A DNA stretch of 64,000 bases from Erythrobacter insulae (GCF_007004095.1 NZ_VHJK01000001.1:2050501-2114500), one strand, 5' to 3'; shown: positions 27,311 through 36,165, counted from the first letter of the stretch. Numbers and translations are program-made. The notes: generated from the letters alone by a model not told the origin.

Positions 27311-28726
27311 GTGCTAACAACGGACCGCAGAAACTGGATTAAGCGTGTAACGGCAACGCTACTCATCGGCTCAGCACCCCTGCCAGTCCGCGCTTTTGCC
27401 AAGGGGAATGAGCCGACCAAGCATTTTACCGCAAACGGCTTTGGCGAGGGGGTCGCAGTCGTGCAGCACCCCGCTGGCGAGTTTCATCTGGGCAAAACCT
27501 ATGTCTCTTATCAGGGGCCGCTCGAGGACCCCTATGTTGCGGTCTATGATCATAAGTCAGGCAAATGGGATGGTCCCTATCAGGCCGGTGTCAGTCAATT
27601 GGGAAAGGGGCCGGAATTCGCAGACAAAATCGACAGCCATGGAAAGCCCACCATGCTCATCGACGATGCGGGCTATATTCATATCTTCTACGGCGGACAT
27701 GGCGGATCAAAAACCAATGGTCTGAAAAATACACTTGGCGGCGCTCATGCTGGCGATAATCGCCATGCGGTCTCGAAACGGCCACTCGATATCAGCGAGT
27801 GGGAAGATCTGGACAATATCTCGCCATTCGGGACTTATAATCAGGCAATCAAGATGGATAATGGCGATATCTATCTATTCTATCGCCATGGCGCACATCG
27901 CAGCAATTGGGTCTATCAGAAATCAACCGACAATGGCCGCACCTTTGCAGCTCCGGTTTCATTTCTCAAACGCAAGCGCCGCACGGATATTGAAGCGACC
28001 GACAGCTGGTATCCCTTTCTGGCAAAGGGGCGCGGTGACGAGATCATCTGCAGCTTTGATTATCACGTTTGCCGCGATGCATGGCCGGGACGCGGCCATC
28101 AGGGTGAGCGCCACAACCTTTATTATCTGACCTTCAACACTACGGATGGAAGCTGGCGCAACGTTAAGGGCGAAGAATTGCCCATGCCGCTGGATCGCGA
28201 AACGGCCGATGCCAAAGCGCTCGTATTTCAAAATGATGAGGTCTGGACTTTCAACCAGTCGGCGACGCTCGATAAGAATGGCCTCCCGCATATCGGAATT
28301 GCGATGGGTTTCGACACCGGTGTGCGGCATGGCGGGCCCAAGGCGATGCGGCATTTCCGCTGGACGGGCAAGCAATGGACTGGCGGTGTCAATCGCGGGC
28401 TTCCGGTTGCGCGCGGTGATTTGTATGCTCGGGATCAGAACAAGGTTCGCTTTTTGCTGGCGTGGAACGATCCCGATGGGGATGTGCGTGTTGGCAAGAT
28501 TTCGTGGTGGGAAAGCGAAGATGGCGGTGCCACATTCGCGCTGGGCAAGACTTTGCTGGAACGGCGCGGCAAGGCATTTGCCACCAGTGCCTTCATCCGC
28601 AACGCCCATCCGGATGCGCGCGTGATCGTCGCCGAAAGCGCGCCGCGCGGATCGAAGATGCGACCGATGTATCTGGTCGGCGATAACGGACCGATTGGCG
28701 GCGTTCCAGAAGTGATGGGTGGATAA
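27311..28726 (+). CDS. BNR_4 beta-propeller protein, candidate PL25-like lyase, Tat-exported
   Basis: Propeller protein of 471 residues, starting at GTG 27311 with AAAGGG upstream. The N-terminus has a twin-arginine signal (DRRNWIKR, residues 5-12), so it probably crosses the membrane folded. Candidate active residues are His110 (IDSHGKP), His130 (YGGHGG), Tyr176 (GTYNQ) and Arg192 (FYRHGAHR). The His-His spacing of 20 and Tyr-Arg spacing of 16 match PL25 as I recall it. It is closely related to the protein at 33637, with long identical stretches such as KMDNGDIYLF and KSTDNGRTF, and differs mainly in its export signal. The heparinase-like gene precedes it by 25 bases and a GH5 gene overlaps its stop by one base. 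Confidence 0.8.
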   Translation: MLTTDRRNWIKRVTATLLIGSAPLPVRAFAKGNEPTKHFTANGFGEGVAVVQHPAGEFHLGKTYVSYQGPLEDPYVAVYDHKSGKWDGPYQAGVSQLGKGPEFADKIDSHGKPTMLIDDAGYIHIFYGGHGGSKTNGLKNTLGGAHAGDNRHAVSKRPLDISEWEDLDNISPFGTYNQAIKMDNGDIYLFYRHGAHRSNWVYQKSTDNGRTFAAPVSFLKRKRRTDIEATDSWYPFLAKGRGDEIICSFDYHVCRDAWPGRGHQGERHNLYYLTFNTTDGSWRNVKGEELPMPLDRETADAKALVFQNDEVWTFNQSATLDKNGLPHIGIAMGFDTGVRHGGPKAMRHFRWTGKQWTGGVNRGLPVARGDLYARDQNKVRFLLAWNDPDGDVRVGKISWWESEDGGATFALGKTLLERRGKAFATSAFIRNAHPDARVIVAESAPRGSKMRPMYLVGDNGPIGGVPEVMGG

Positions 28727-30180
28727 TGGCTGGAGAAAAGGCGGGGTTCCTGCCGCTCCAAATTTGGCCGTTAGCCATCGCGCTTCTGGCGATGTTTGCC
28801 GTTCCAGCGCAGGCCCAAATCAAGCATGGTCTGCGAGACGCAGAAGGGCGCCACTATATTCCGCGCGGTTTCGTCGTAAATACGAATGACGGCAACCAAT
28901 CGGTGATGTTCGATGAAGGAGATTATTGGCGCATGGCGCGGATGGGCGCGAACACGCAGGTCATCCGTCTGGAACTTAGCCGGTTCGGCACGATGCCGGG
29001 AACTACGTTTGACCCCTCCTACCTTGAAAAACTGGAAAGGCTGACTCAGCTCGGCAGCGATGCCGGCATGACGACCAGTTTTAAAATGACGCTGTATGGG
29101 GTGCCGGATTTTTCGTGGGAAGGATTCTGGAACAACACCAACGGGATTCAGGATAATTATGCCAAGGCGTGGCATATCATGTGGGAGCGGTTTGCCGACA
29201 ACCCTGATGTCGTCGGCTATGATCTGGTCAATGAGCCGCGCAAGCTTTCAATGGATATTTCATATGATGATCTGACGCGGCAATTCCTGATCCCGTTTTA
29301 TGAGCGCCTGATTGCCGAAGGGCGCCCCTATAACCCTGACAAGCTATTCCTGTGTCAGACAATTTTCATGAACAAGGGCGAAGCGATTGAATTCAATCAA
29401 TATGCCGAAATCAAAAACCCGATCAAAGGCGAAAATGTCGTCTTTGCACCGCACATCTATCAGGACCGGATCGACTATATTGAACCGATCCTGAGCCGGT
29501 TTGAGCGGGAGGCTGCGTTGCTCGATGCGCCAATTCTGGTTGGCGAGTGGGGCTTTCCAACGCTGATGTCGACAGACACGTCGGTGGAAGATCAACTGCA
29601 TTATCAGCGTTTTTACATCCGCACCGCAGAGATTTTCGATGAAACCGGCATGGGAACGATCAAGGCGTGGTTCCTTGGCAATCCGCGTTATCAGAACTTT
29701 CTGCCCGGCGGTCCGTCCACATGGGCGATCTTTCAGGACAACCAGTCACGCGGCACGGTGGAGCGCAAATACATCACCGATATTATCGCGCGCCCCTATC
29801 CCAAGATCATTGCCGGGAATCTGGAGCGGTTTCGCTATGACTTTGCCCAGCGCGAGCTTTCAGCCACCATTACGCCTGATAACAGTAAAGGTGTCTCCTC
29901 ATTGTTTGTCGGGGCTAACCGGCATTATCCCGATGGTTTCTCGCTACATTTGAGCAATGGCTTCGTGCTGACTTATGCACCGGGCAGCGACGAGGGGCTT
30001 CAGGTGGCGCGCGCCGGCGAGGGCAGCCAGCTGTCGGATTTCATCTGGGATGAAAGTGCGCAGCAAATACTCGTCTTGCGCTGGCCCGATACGGCTGGCT
30101 CGATAGATATCCGCGTAACGGCGGGCATCTGGAAAGATTTGCCACCGGCACAAATTCCGCGGCGGCGCGATGGTTTGTAA
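28726..30180 (+). CDS. GH5-like glycoside hydrolase
   Basis: Exported glycosidase of 484 residues with a signal peptide ending AQAQ. The TIM barrel shows the clan GH-A pair: Glu170 in DLVNEP as acid/base and Glu274 in VGEWG as nucleophile, with RGFVVNTNDGN, an Arg in IRLELSRF and APHIYQD as supporting motifs. A C-terminal beta-sandwich of about 100 residues, like that of endoglycoceramidase-type GH5 proteins, completes it. The ATG overlaps the stop of the BNR_4 gene by one base (TAATG), indicating coupled translation. It may cleave a beta-linked xylose or glucuronate unit of the target polymer; the substrate is not readable from the sequence. Confidence 0.85.
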   Translation: MAGEKAGFLPLQIWPLAIALLAMFAVPAQAQIKHGLRDAEGRHYIPRGFVVNTNDGNQSVMFDEGDYWRMARMGANTQVIRLELSRFGTMPGTTFDPSYLEKLERLTQLGSDAGMTTSFKMTLYGVPDFSWEGFWNNTNGIQDNYAKAWHIMWERFADNPDVVGYDLVNEPRKLSMDISYDDLTRQFLIPFYERLIAEGRPYNPDKLFLCQTIFMNKGEAIEFNQYAEIKNPIKGENVVFAPHIYQDRIDYIEPILSRFEREAALLDAPILVGEWGFPTLMSTDTSVEDQLHYQRFYIRTAEIFDETGMGTIKAWFLGNPRYQNFLPGGPSTWAIFQDNQSRGTVERKYITDIIARPYPKIIAGNLERFRYDFAQRELSATITPDNSKGVSSLFVGANRHYPDGFSLHLSNGFVLTYAPGSDEGLQVARAGEGSQLSDFIWDESAQQILVLRWPDTAGSIDIRVTAGIWKDLPPAQIPRRRDGL

Positions 30181-30237
30181 AGCCGCGCTAACGCCCTGTC
30201 ATCACGTCAGCGCGCGGATTGGGAGGGATGATCAACT

Positions 30238-30774
30238 ATGACTGGTCGTGAAACGTTATTGCGATTTATCGGAGCCCTGTTGCTGCCTGCCGGCTGTTTT
30301 CTCTCGCAGAATGCAGTTGCACAGTTTGCGCCGGGAGATACCGAGGAACTCTATCTGGATGTCGATAGAGACGGGGCAACAGACCGCGTATCGATCGTGC
30401 GATTGGATCGTGCAGAGCGTGCGCGAGTGGTGGTTAGCTTCGCGAACGGTCGCAGCATTTCCCCTTTGACGCTGCAATTGCTCCCCGGTGACAGGATCTC
30501 GGTTGCGCTGCATGCCGGTGAAGGCGATCCCTATTGTGGCGAAATGCCGAACGAAGCCGATTGGCCTAATGAACCTGTTTGCGGGCGCTTTGCCACGCAT
30601 TCTCCCGTCCCGTTTTTCTCGGTTCGCCACAGCCGGTTAGGCACGGTATTGTTCGGCTACGATGACCCCTGCATTTATGAGGCGAGGCCGATCGGGCCGG
30701 ACGGAGAACCCGGAGAGTGCGATGCTTCACGCGCCGATCTGGTTATGTTCCTGCCATTCGAGCAGAAGCCCTAG
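30238..30774 (+). CDS. Exported protein of unknown function with a calcium-loop-like motif
   Basis: I do not recognise this 178-residue protein. It has an N-terminal signal (hydrophobic stretch LLRFIGALLLPAGC followed by LSQNAVAQ), so it is either a lipoprotein on Cys20 or cleaved at VAQ. The mature part begins with LYLDVDRDGATDRV, an Asp-rich loop of the sort that binds calcium in dockerin or FG-GAP repeats, and has four cysteines in the second half (DPYCGE, EPVCGR, DDPCIY, GECDAS) that may form two disulfides. GGGAGGG ten bases before the ATG is a strong ribosome site. It follows the GH5 gene by 57 bases and is convergent with a sulfatase, so it probably serves the same locus. Confidence 0.7.
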   Translation: MTGRETLLRFIGALLLPAGCFLSQNAVAQFAPGDTEELYLDVDRDGATDRVSIVRLDRAERARVVVSFANGRSISPLTLQLLPGDRISVALHAGEGDPYCGEMPNEADWPNEPVCGRFATHSPVPFFSVRHSRLGTVLFGYDDPCIYEARPIGPDGEPGECDASRADLVMFLPFEQKP

Positions 30775-30809
30775 CTGCAAATCCGGCGATTGCTTGTCCG
30801 CCGCGATGG

Positions 30810-32240
30810 TCACGACGCCGCAGTGGGTGAGGGGAATTCCGGAAGCGCGTTTGCAGGAATATAACGACCGAGCCGTTGCTTGACCTCAGCCACTTCAGGC
30901 CGTTCTGCCAGATTGGTCCACTCCATCGGATCGTTTTCGTGATCATACAGCTCCTCTGATCCGTCTGCATAGCGGATGTAACGATAGCGCTGGTCAATCA
31001 CGGCGTAATTGCCTTCGCCATAGACGGACAGCTGCGGTTCAACCGGCAACGCCTGCCCCAGTGTCAGCAAGGGGGCGAGGCTGCGTCCGGCGTTTTCCGT
31101 ATTCGCAGGAAGGCCCAGAATATCGATCGTGGTGGGATAGATATCGATCAGTCCGACCGGGTCAGTGATGACCTGAGGGCGAATCCCCGGCCCTGCGAAC
31201 ATCAAGGGCACGCGGGTGGACCGCTCCCACAAAGACATTTTGGCAAACCGCTGTTTCTCGCCTAAGTGGTATCCATTGTCAGAGGCAAGACAGACCAGCG
31301 TATCTTCGGAACGGCCCGATGCGCGCAGGCTTTCCATCACCATACCCACGCAATGATCGACGAACGCGATGGAGGCGAGGTAGGCCTGCATGATCGGGCG
31401 CCACTCGTTGTTTTCCATCGCCCATTCCAGCGTCGGCATTTGTGGCACTGCGGCAAGGTCGCGGGCCGCCTGAGGCACATCGCCAAGGTCGTTGGCGAGC
31501 ACCTTGGGCATCTCGATTTCATCTAAAGGAAACTTGTCGAGCCAGTGCTGGGGAACGTACCACGGCACATGCGGGCGCACGAAACCCAGCGCCAGCATGA
31601 AAGGCTGTGTATGTTCGCGCTGAAGAAACTGCGCGCCCCATGTCGCGGTGATGTGATCGATCATCTCCGCATCCGTATCAGGGTGGGCGCCCCAATCGGT
31701 GTGGGTCTTATCGCTGTCCCACTTGATCCGCTTTTCCGGTTTCGGTCCGTAGTCGCCATTCTTCGCGGAGCGAGCGTGGTATTCGTCAAACATCCCTTCC
31801 TGCCCGCCTTGATGCGACACTTTGCCGCGCCCGGCGGTAAAGAACCCGTGCGAGCGCAGATATTGTGGCAATAGCAAGGTAGGGGACACGGCGGCCACCG
31901 CTGGACCAAGATCGGCATCCTTGATCTGGCCGTAAATGCCTGTTTGCGCGGGATAAAGGCCGGAAAACAGGCTGGCGCGCGATGGGCCGCAAATCGGGGC
32001 CTGCGCATGGGCGTTGGTGAACACCGTGCCCGAGGCGGCGAGCGCATCGATATGCGGCGTATTTACCTGAGGATGATCGCCCAATGCCGTAACCCAGTCA
32101 TTGAGATCATCGATGACGATTAAAAGCAGGTTTTTGGCTTTGCCAGCACCAGCGGCTTGGCCCGGTTGCAAGCAGCCGGACAGCATGGTCGCGCCGAGCA
32201 AAGCGCCCATCGAAAATTCTCTGCGAGAAACTTGAACCAT
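30810..32240 (-). CDS. S1-family sulfatase (iduronate-2-sulfatase-like), Tat lipoprotein
   Basis: Predicted exported sulfatase of 476 residues. The start at 32240 follows a near-perfect GGGAGGAAG ribosome site. The N-terminus combines a twin-arginine motif (SRREFSMG, 5-12) with a lipobox (LSGC, Cys23). The S1 signature CGPSR begins at Cys84, the formylglycine residue, with Asp44 and Asp45 (VIDDLND) and SDNGYHLGEK as metal-site motifs. RGKVSHQGG and FVRPHVPWYVP are typical of the iduronate-2-sulfatase branch, whose relatives occur in ulvan loci. It is divergent from a GH105 gene 162 bases away with a palindrome between. If exported folded by Tat, its cysteine would have to be modified before export. 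Confidence 0.92.
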   Translation of the reverse strand: MVQVSRREFSMGALLGATMLSGCLQPGQAAGAGKAKNLLLIVIDDLNDWVTALGDHPQVNTPHIDALAASGTVFTNAHAQAPICGPSRASLFSGLYPAQTGIYGQIKDADLGPAVAAVSPTLLLPQYLRSHGFFTAGRGKVSHQGGQEGMFDEYHARSAKNGDYGPKPEKRIKWDSDKTHTDWGAHPDTDAEMIDHITATWGAQFLQREHTQPFMLALGFVRPHVPWYVPQHWLDKFPLDEIEMPKVLANDLGDVPQAARDLAAVPQMPTLEWAMENNEWRPIMQAYLASIAFVDHCVGMVMESLRASGRSEDTLVCLASDNGYHLGEKQRFAKMSLWERSTRVPLMFAGPGIRPQVITDPVGLIDIYPTTIDILGLPANTENAGRSLAPLLTLGQALPVEPQLSVYGEGNYAVIDQRYRYIRYADGSEELYDHENDPMEWTNLAERPEVAEVKQRLGRYIPANALPEFPSPTAAS

Positions 32241-32314
32241 ATGCTTCCTCCCGCACACAATGAGTGCGACCCTGCCTGCCTGTGCTTGGTTTTGATCGTA
32301 AATGAACATTTCTG

Positions 32315-32324
32315 GTTTGCAAAC
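32315..32324. promoter_or_regulatory. Palindrome GTTTGCAAAC between sulfatase and GH105
   Basis: A perfect 10-bp palindrome lies about midway in the 162-base gap between divergent sulfatase and GH105 genes, 75 bases from one start and 78 from the other. Its position and form suit a LacI-type operator that controls both directions. It does not match the candidate at 24012, so a different regulator may be involved. Confidence 0.4.
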
Positions 32325-32402
32325 GCCATTTTGAAGGGCAAGATAGTGGCTCAATCAAGGCGCGGCACAATGCGCCAGACAGAATAATTGGAGAGCTGCC
32401 CC

Positions 32403-33614
32403 ATGAAAATCCGTTTTTTGATCGCGCTTGGATCATTGGCTCTGGCGAGTGCCGGGGCAGGCGCAGCGAGTGCCGATGATCACGCAGCCGATGAACGCCC
32501 GGTCCGTTCCTGCGATGCTATCGTGCCACATTGGAAGGCGCCGGTCCTGGTGGCTCCTTCGCAGGCCTCGGCTGAAGAGGTCGGCTGCGCTGTCGCCGCG
32601 TGGCAGCTCCAGGCAAAAGAGGACATGAGCTATCTCGATCTGAAGATCCCTGAAAGTTCGTACGGGCGCGGCTGGGTCAAGGCGGCTTTCTACATCGGGC
32701 TCGATCGCTACGCTGCGAAGCTGGGCGACGAAAAGCTTTTGAACCGTGTGCGGCAATACGCTTATGAAAACGGTTTGGAGCTGGGAGACCGCGTCTGGCA
32801 CGGCGATGATCAGGCGGTGGCCGCAGTCTACGGCGCGATTGCGCTGCGTGATGAGAATCCGGCATTGATAAAGAAGTCGGTTGAAGTGTTCGATCACATC
32901 ATCGATCAAAATTACACGATGAGCCTTGAATTTATCGAGCCGGAGGATGGCCATACCGAGGGCACGTGCCAGCGGCGTTGGTGCTGGGCTGATGCGATCT
33001 TCATGGCCCCGCCATCATGGGCGCTTGCAACCAAGGTAACGGGCGATCCACGGTATCTGGATTACGCCGCGAAAGAGACACGCGCGGTAATCGAATATCT
33101 GCAAGATCCGAAAACAGGCCTCCTGTTCCGCGACAGCCGCTATTTCGAGGCGAAAACGCCAAATGGTAAGCCCGTGTTCTGGAGCCGGGGCAATGGCTGG
33201 GTGTTTGCTGGGCTCGCCCGTTTTATCGAGGATATGCCAGCCGATCATCCTGAACGCGCGCTCATGGTAAAGACGTATCAGACGCTCGCCGCAAAGCTCG
33301 TCGAGATTCAGCGCGAAGATGGCTATTGGCCGACTTCGCTGATGGATGCAGAGTACCTGACCAATCCGGAAACCAGCGGCACGGCCTTTTTCGGCTTTGG
33401 GCTGGCGTGGGGTCTGAACAACGGCCTGATCAAGGGCGCACAATTCGAAACCGCTCGCGACAAGGCGTGGGACGCGATGCGCAAAGCCACCACTGACAGC
33501 GGTAAGGTCGGCTGGGTGCAGCAAATCGGCAAAGACCCGCAGACGACTGATGCCGACACCAGCCAGCTTTACGCAACAGGCGGCATGTTGCTGTTCGCTT
33601 CGGAAATGCTTTAA
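32403..33614 (+). CDS. GH105 unsaturated glucuronyl hydrolase (second copy)
   Basis: Exported hydrolase of 403 residues with a cleavable signal peptide (near ASADD). It shares with the GH105 at 867 the motifs WHGDDQAVAAVY (132-143), RRWCWADAIFMAP with catalytic Asp197, WSRGNGWVFAG and NPETSGTAFFGFGLAWGLN. It is longer at the N-terminus by a segment with two cysteines (CDAIVPHWKAP, VGCAVAAW). The ATG at 32403 has GGAGA upstream. It is followed by a BNR_4 lyase candidate after 22 bases, so a lyase and the hydrolase that removes its unsaturated product ends are made together. Two copies may serve different oligosaccharides, for example sulfated and desulfated ones. Confidence 0.9.
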   Translation: MKIRFLIALGSLALASAGAGAASADDHAADERPVRSCDAIVPHWKAPVLVAPSQASAEEVGCAVAAWQLQAKEDMSYLDLKIPESSYGRGWVKAAFYIGLDRYAAKLGDEKLLNRVRQYAYENGLELGDRVWHGDDQAVAAVYGAIALRDENPALIKKSVEVFDHIIDQNYTMSLEFIEPEDGHTEGTCQRRWCWADAIFMAPPSWALATKVTGDPRYLDYAAKETRAVIEYLQDPKTGLLFRDSRYFEAKTPNGKPVFWSRGNGWVFAGLARFIEDMPADHPERALMVKTYQTLAAKLVEIQREDGYWPTSLMDAEYLTNPETSGTAFFGFGLAWGLNNGLIKGAQFETARDKAWDAMRKATTDSGKVGWVQQIGKDPQTTDADTSQLYATGGMLLFASEML

Positions 33615-33636
33615 ACCCTCACTCACGGACGATCAC

Positions 33637-35043
33637 ATGAAACACTCTCTTTTCCTTGCGGCTGCATTGACGGTTGGCATCGCCGGGCTTTCGGGATGCA
33701 GCGCCGCTTATGGCCCGCAAAGCGCCTCGGCACAGACCGCCGCGCAGACCGACTATTTCGCGGATAACGGTTTGGGAAATGCGGTTGCCGTGGTTCAGCA
33801 CCCAGCCGGGGAATATAAGGACGGCATCACCTATGTGAGCTATCAAGGCCCGCTCGAAGATCCCTATGTCGCGTCATACGATCACGAAACCGGCGAATGG
33901 AGCGGACCGTTCAAAGCCGGCATCAGCGCGATGGGTAAAGACCCCACCCGCAAGATCGACAATCACGGCAAGCCGACCCTGATCATCGATGATGCGGGCT
34001 ATATCCATATCTTTTTCGGCGGCCATGGCGGCACGCCCGAATTGGGGGAGAATCCGCTCGGCAATCACCACTATGGTGAGAATAAGCATGTGGTTTCCAA
34101 ACGCCCTTACGATATCACCGAATGGGAGGAGCTGGATACGATCCCGCCTTTCGGCACCTATAATCAAGTGGTGAAGATGGATAATGGCGATATCTATCTG
34201 TTCTATCGTCATGGTGCCCATCGCAGCGATTGGGTGTATCACAAATCAACCGACAATGGCCGCACCTTTAGCGAGCCTGTGTCTTTCCTTAAGCATAAAC
34301 GCCGCACCGATATGCAGGCCGTCGACAGCTGGTATCCCTATGTGACCAAGGGACAGGGCGATGAGATCATCGTCAGCTTTGATTATCATCTGTGCTGGGA
34401 CGGAGCAGGCGCGCCTGATGCGCGCGGTCACACGGCCAACCGTCAGGATCTGTTCTATATGGTCTTTGATACAGGCGATGGCAGCTGGCGCAATATCGAG
34501 GGCGAACAGCTGCCGATGCCATTGACGCGCGAGGTTGCCGAGGACAAGGCGCTTGTCGCGAAATCGGGCGATCTGTGGTCTTTCAACGCATCTGTGGCGC
34601 TTGATGATCAAGGGCATCCCCATATCGGTATCACCATGGGTGAGGATCTGGGCGTGTCCAAAGTGGGCGGCCCCAAACAGATGCGCCATTATCGCTGGAC
34701 CGGCAGCGAGTGGATTGGCGGAAAATCGACCAAACTGCCGATCGGGAATGGCGATCTGGTGGTCGATAACAGCGACAATGTACGTTTTCTGCTCGCATCG
34801 CAGAACCGCAATGGCGACGGTATGATCGCGTGGTGGGAAAGCGATGATGCCGGTGCCAGCTTTACGCAGACACGCGAGCTTCTGGTCCGTGACAGGGCAA
34901 GTTTCGCGATCAGCAGCTTCATTCGCAACGCGCACCCCGATGCGCGCGTGGTGGTTGCCGAAAGAGCGCGCGGTACGGATGACCGGCGGATGTATCTGCT
35001 GGGTGATAATGGACCCGTGACACGGTCGGCCAGCCAGCGCTAA
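33637..35043 (+). CDS. BNR_4 beta-propeller lipoprotein, candidate PL25-like lyase
   Basis: Propeller protein of 468 residues with a lipoprotein signal (GLSGC, Cys21). It is a close relative of the protein at 27311 over its whole length. The candidate catalytic set is His110 (IDNHGKP), His130 (FGGHGG), Tyr175 (GTYNQ) and Arg191 (FYRHGAHR); all three intervals (20, 45, 16) equal those I recall for the PL25 ulvan lyase of Pseudoalteromonas. This makes it the best supported lyase of the four. It is encoded 22 bases after GH105 and 9 bases before the FGE gene, probably in one operon. A tethered lyase could work at the outer or inner membrane face beside the TonB receptor. Confidence 0.82.
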   Translation: MKHSLFLAAALTVGIAGLSGCSAAYGPQSASAQTAAQTDYFADNGLGNAVAVVQHPAGEYKDGITYVSYQGPLEDPYVASYDHETGEWSGPFKAGISAMGKDPTRKIDNHGKPTLIIDDAGYIHIFFGGHGGTPELGENPLGNHHYGENKHVVSKRPYDITEWEELDTIPPFGTYNQVVKMDNGDIYLFYRHGAHRSDWVYHKSTDNGRTFSEPVSFLKHKRRTDMQAVDSWYPYVTKGQGDEIIVSFDYHLCWDGAGAPDARGHTANRQDLFYMVFDTGDGSWRNIEGEQLPMPLTREVAEDKALVAKSGDLWSFNASVALDDQGHPHIGITMGEDLGVSKVGGPKQMRHYRWTGSEWIGGKSTKLPIGNGDLVVDNSDNVRFLLASQNRNGDGMIAWWESDDAGASFTQTRELLVRDRASFAISSFIRNAHPDARVVVAERARGTDDRRMYLLGDNGPVTRSASQR

Positions 35044-35052
35044 ACCGGCCCC

Positions 35053-36147
35053 ATGACACGATTCCCGATCAGCAATTTCAATCCGGCATTCAATCCGGCA
35101 GCCAATCTGGCGCTCACGTTGGTAACGCGCGGTGCAATCGCGGCTGGTGCCGCGCTTAGCTTAGCGGCGTGCAGCGCCTCGGAAGGTGAGGAAAACGGTG
35201 AACCGTTGCCGACCGCAGCGAGCGACTTTGCCTCGGCAATCACCTGCAAAACCCCCGCTAGCGTGCGTGTACGGATTGACGGTGGAACGTTCATCATGGG
35301 CAGCAACGCTGTCTATGCAGAGGAAGGCCTTGAACGGGAAACAACAGTTGATGGTTTCTGGATCGATCCTCATGAAGTGACCAACCGCCAGTTCGCCGAA
35401 TTTGCGGCGGCGACGGATTTCAAAACTGTGGCTGAAAAACCGGTCGATCCGGCGCAATTCGGTGTTCCGGTCGAGCAAATTCCGCCCTTCATGCTGCAGG
35501 CTGGCTCCGCCGTTTTCACCCCGCCAGATCGCCCGTCGCGCAATTATGGCGATTGGTGGGCATATGTCCCTGGCGCGAATTGGCGCAAACCCTATGGCCC
35601 GCAAGGCCCCGATGCAGAGCCAGATCAGCCGGTGGTGCATCTGGCATGGGACGATATGCGCGCTTATGCCGATTGGAAGGGCGGGCGTATTCCGACCGAA
35701 GCCGAGTGGGAATATGCGGCCAGTGCAGGCGCAGAAAAATACACAGAACAGCCCGATCCGCGTCTTGCGAATAGCTGGCAGGGTGTGTTCCCGGTCGTCA
35801 ATGAAGGCAGTGACGGGTTTAAGGGAATTGCGCCGGTTGGCTGCTTTGAACCCAACGCAAACGGCCTTTACGATATGGTCGGTAATGTTTGGGAAGTGAC
35901 CGCCGATCATTTCCGTCCAGGCCATGATCCGGCAGATCAAGACAATCCCCGCGGGCCCAGCGAAAATGCCGCCTATGACCCGCTCAATCCCGGATTTGCC
36001 AGCCGCGTGATGAAGGGGGGCAGTTATCTATGTGCGCCGAATTATTGCCAGCGCTATCGGCCTGAAAGCCGGCAAGGCCGCGATGTGGGCCTCGGCGCTT
36101 CAAATGTCGGATTCAGGCTTGCTTACGATAGCGCTCCGCAAAAATAG
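35053..36147 (+). CDS. Formylglycine-generating enzyme (sulfatase-maturing oxidase), exported
   Basis: SUMF1/FGE-domain protein of 364 residues. The FGE fold starts near residue 70 (VRIDGGTFIMGS) and includes VTNRQFAEF, VVHLAWDDMRAYADWKGGRIPTEAEWEYAA in part, and DMVGNVWEVTADH. Both active cysteines are present: Cys327 and Cys332 in SYLCAPNYCQRYR, five residues apart as in human FGE, so it should oxidise the sulfatase cysteine to formylglycine using copper and oxygen. The N-terminus looks like an unusually long lipoprotein signal (SLAAC, Cys40), which would place the enzyme in the periplasm. The two sulfatases of the locus are its obvious substrates. It ends convergent with the DUF1501 gene. 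Confidence 0.9.
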   Translation: MTRFPISNFNPAFNPAANLALTLVTRGAIAAGAALSLAACSASEGEENGEPLPTAASDFASAITCKTPASVRVRIDGGTFIMGSNAVYAEEGLERETTVDGFWIDPHEVTNRQFAEFAAATDFKTVAEKPVDPAQFGVPVEQIPPFMLQAGSAVFTPPDRPSRNYGDWWAYVPGANWRKPYGPQGPDAEPDQPVVHLAWDDMRAYADWKGGRIPTEAEWEYAASAGAEKYTEQPDPRLANSWQGVFPVVNEGSDGFKGIAPVGCFEPNANGLYDMVGNVWEVTADHFRPGHDPADQDNPRGPSENAAYDPLNPGFASRVMKGGSYLCAPNYCQRYRPESRQGRDVGLGASNVGFRLAYDSAPQK

Positions 36148-36165
36148 GCGGCGTAACCGGGCGCG

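Noticed and set aside
30181..30225. GC-rich inverted repeat after the GH5 gene
   Set aside because: The arms (CCGCGCT and AGCGCGCGG) pair only with a bulge and the loop is long, so it is weak as a terminator.
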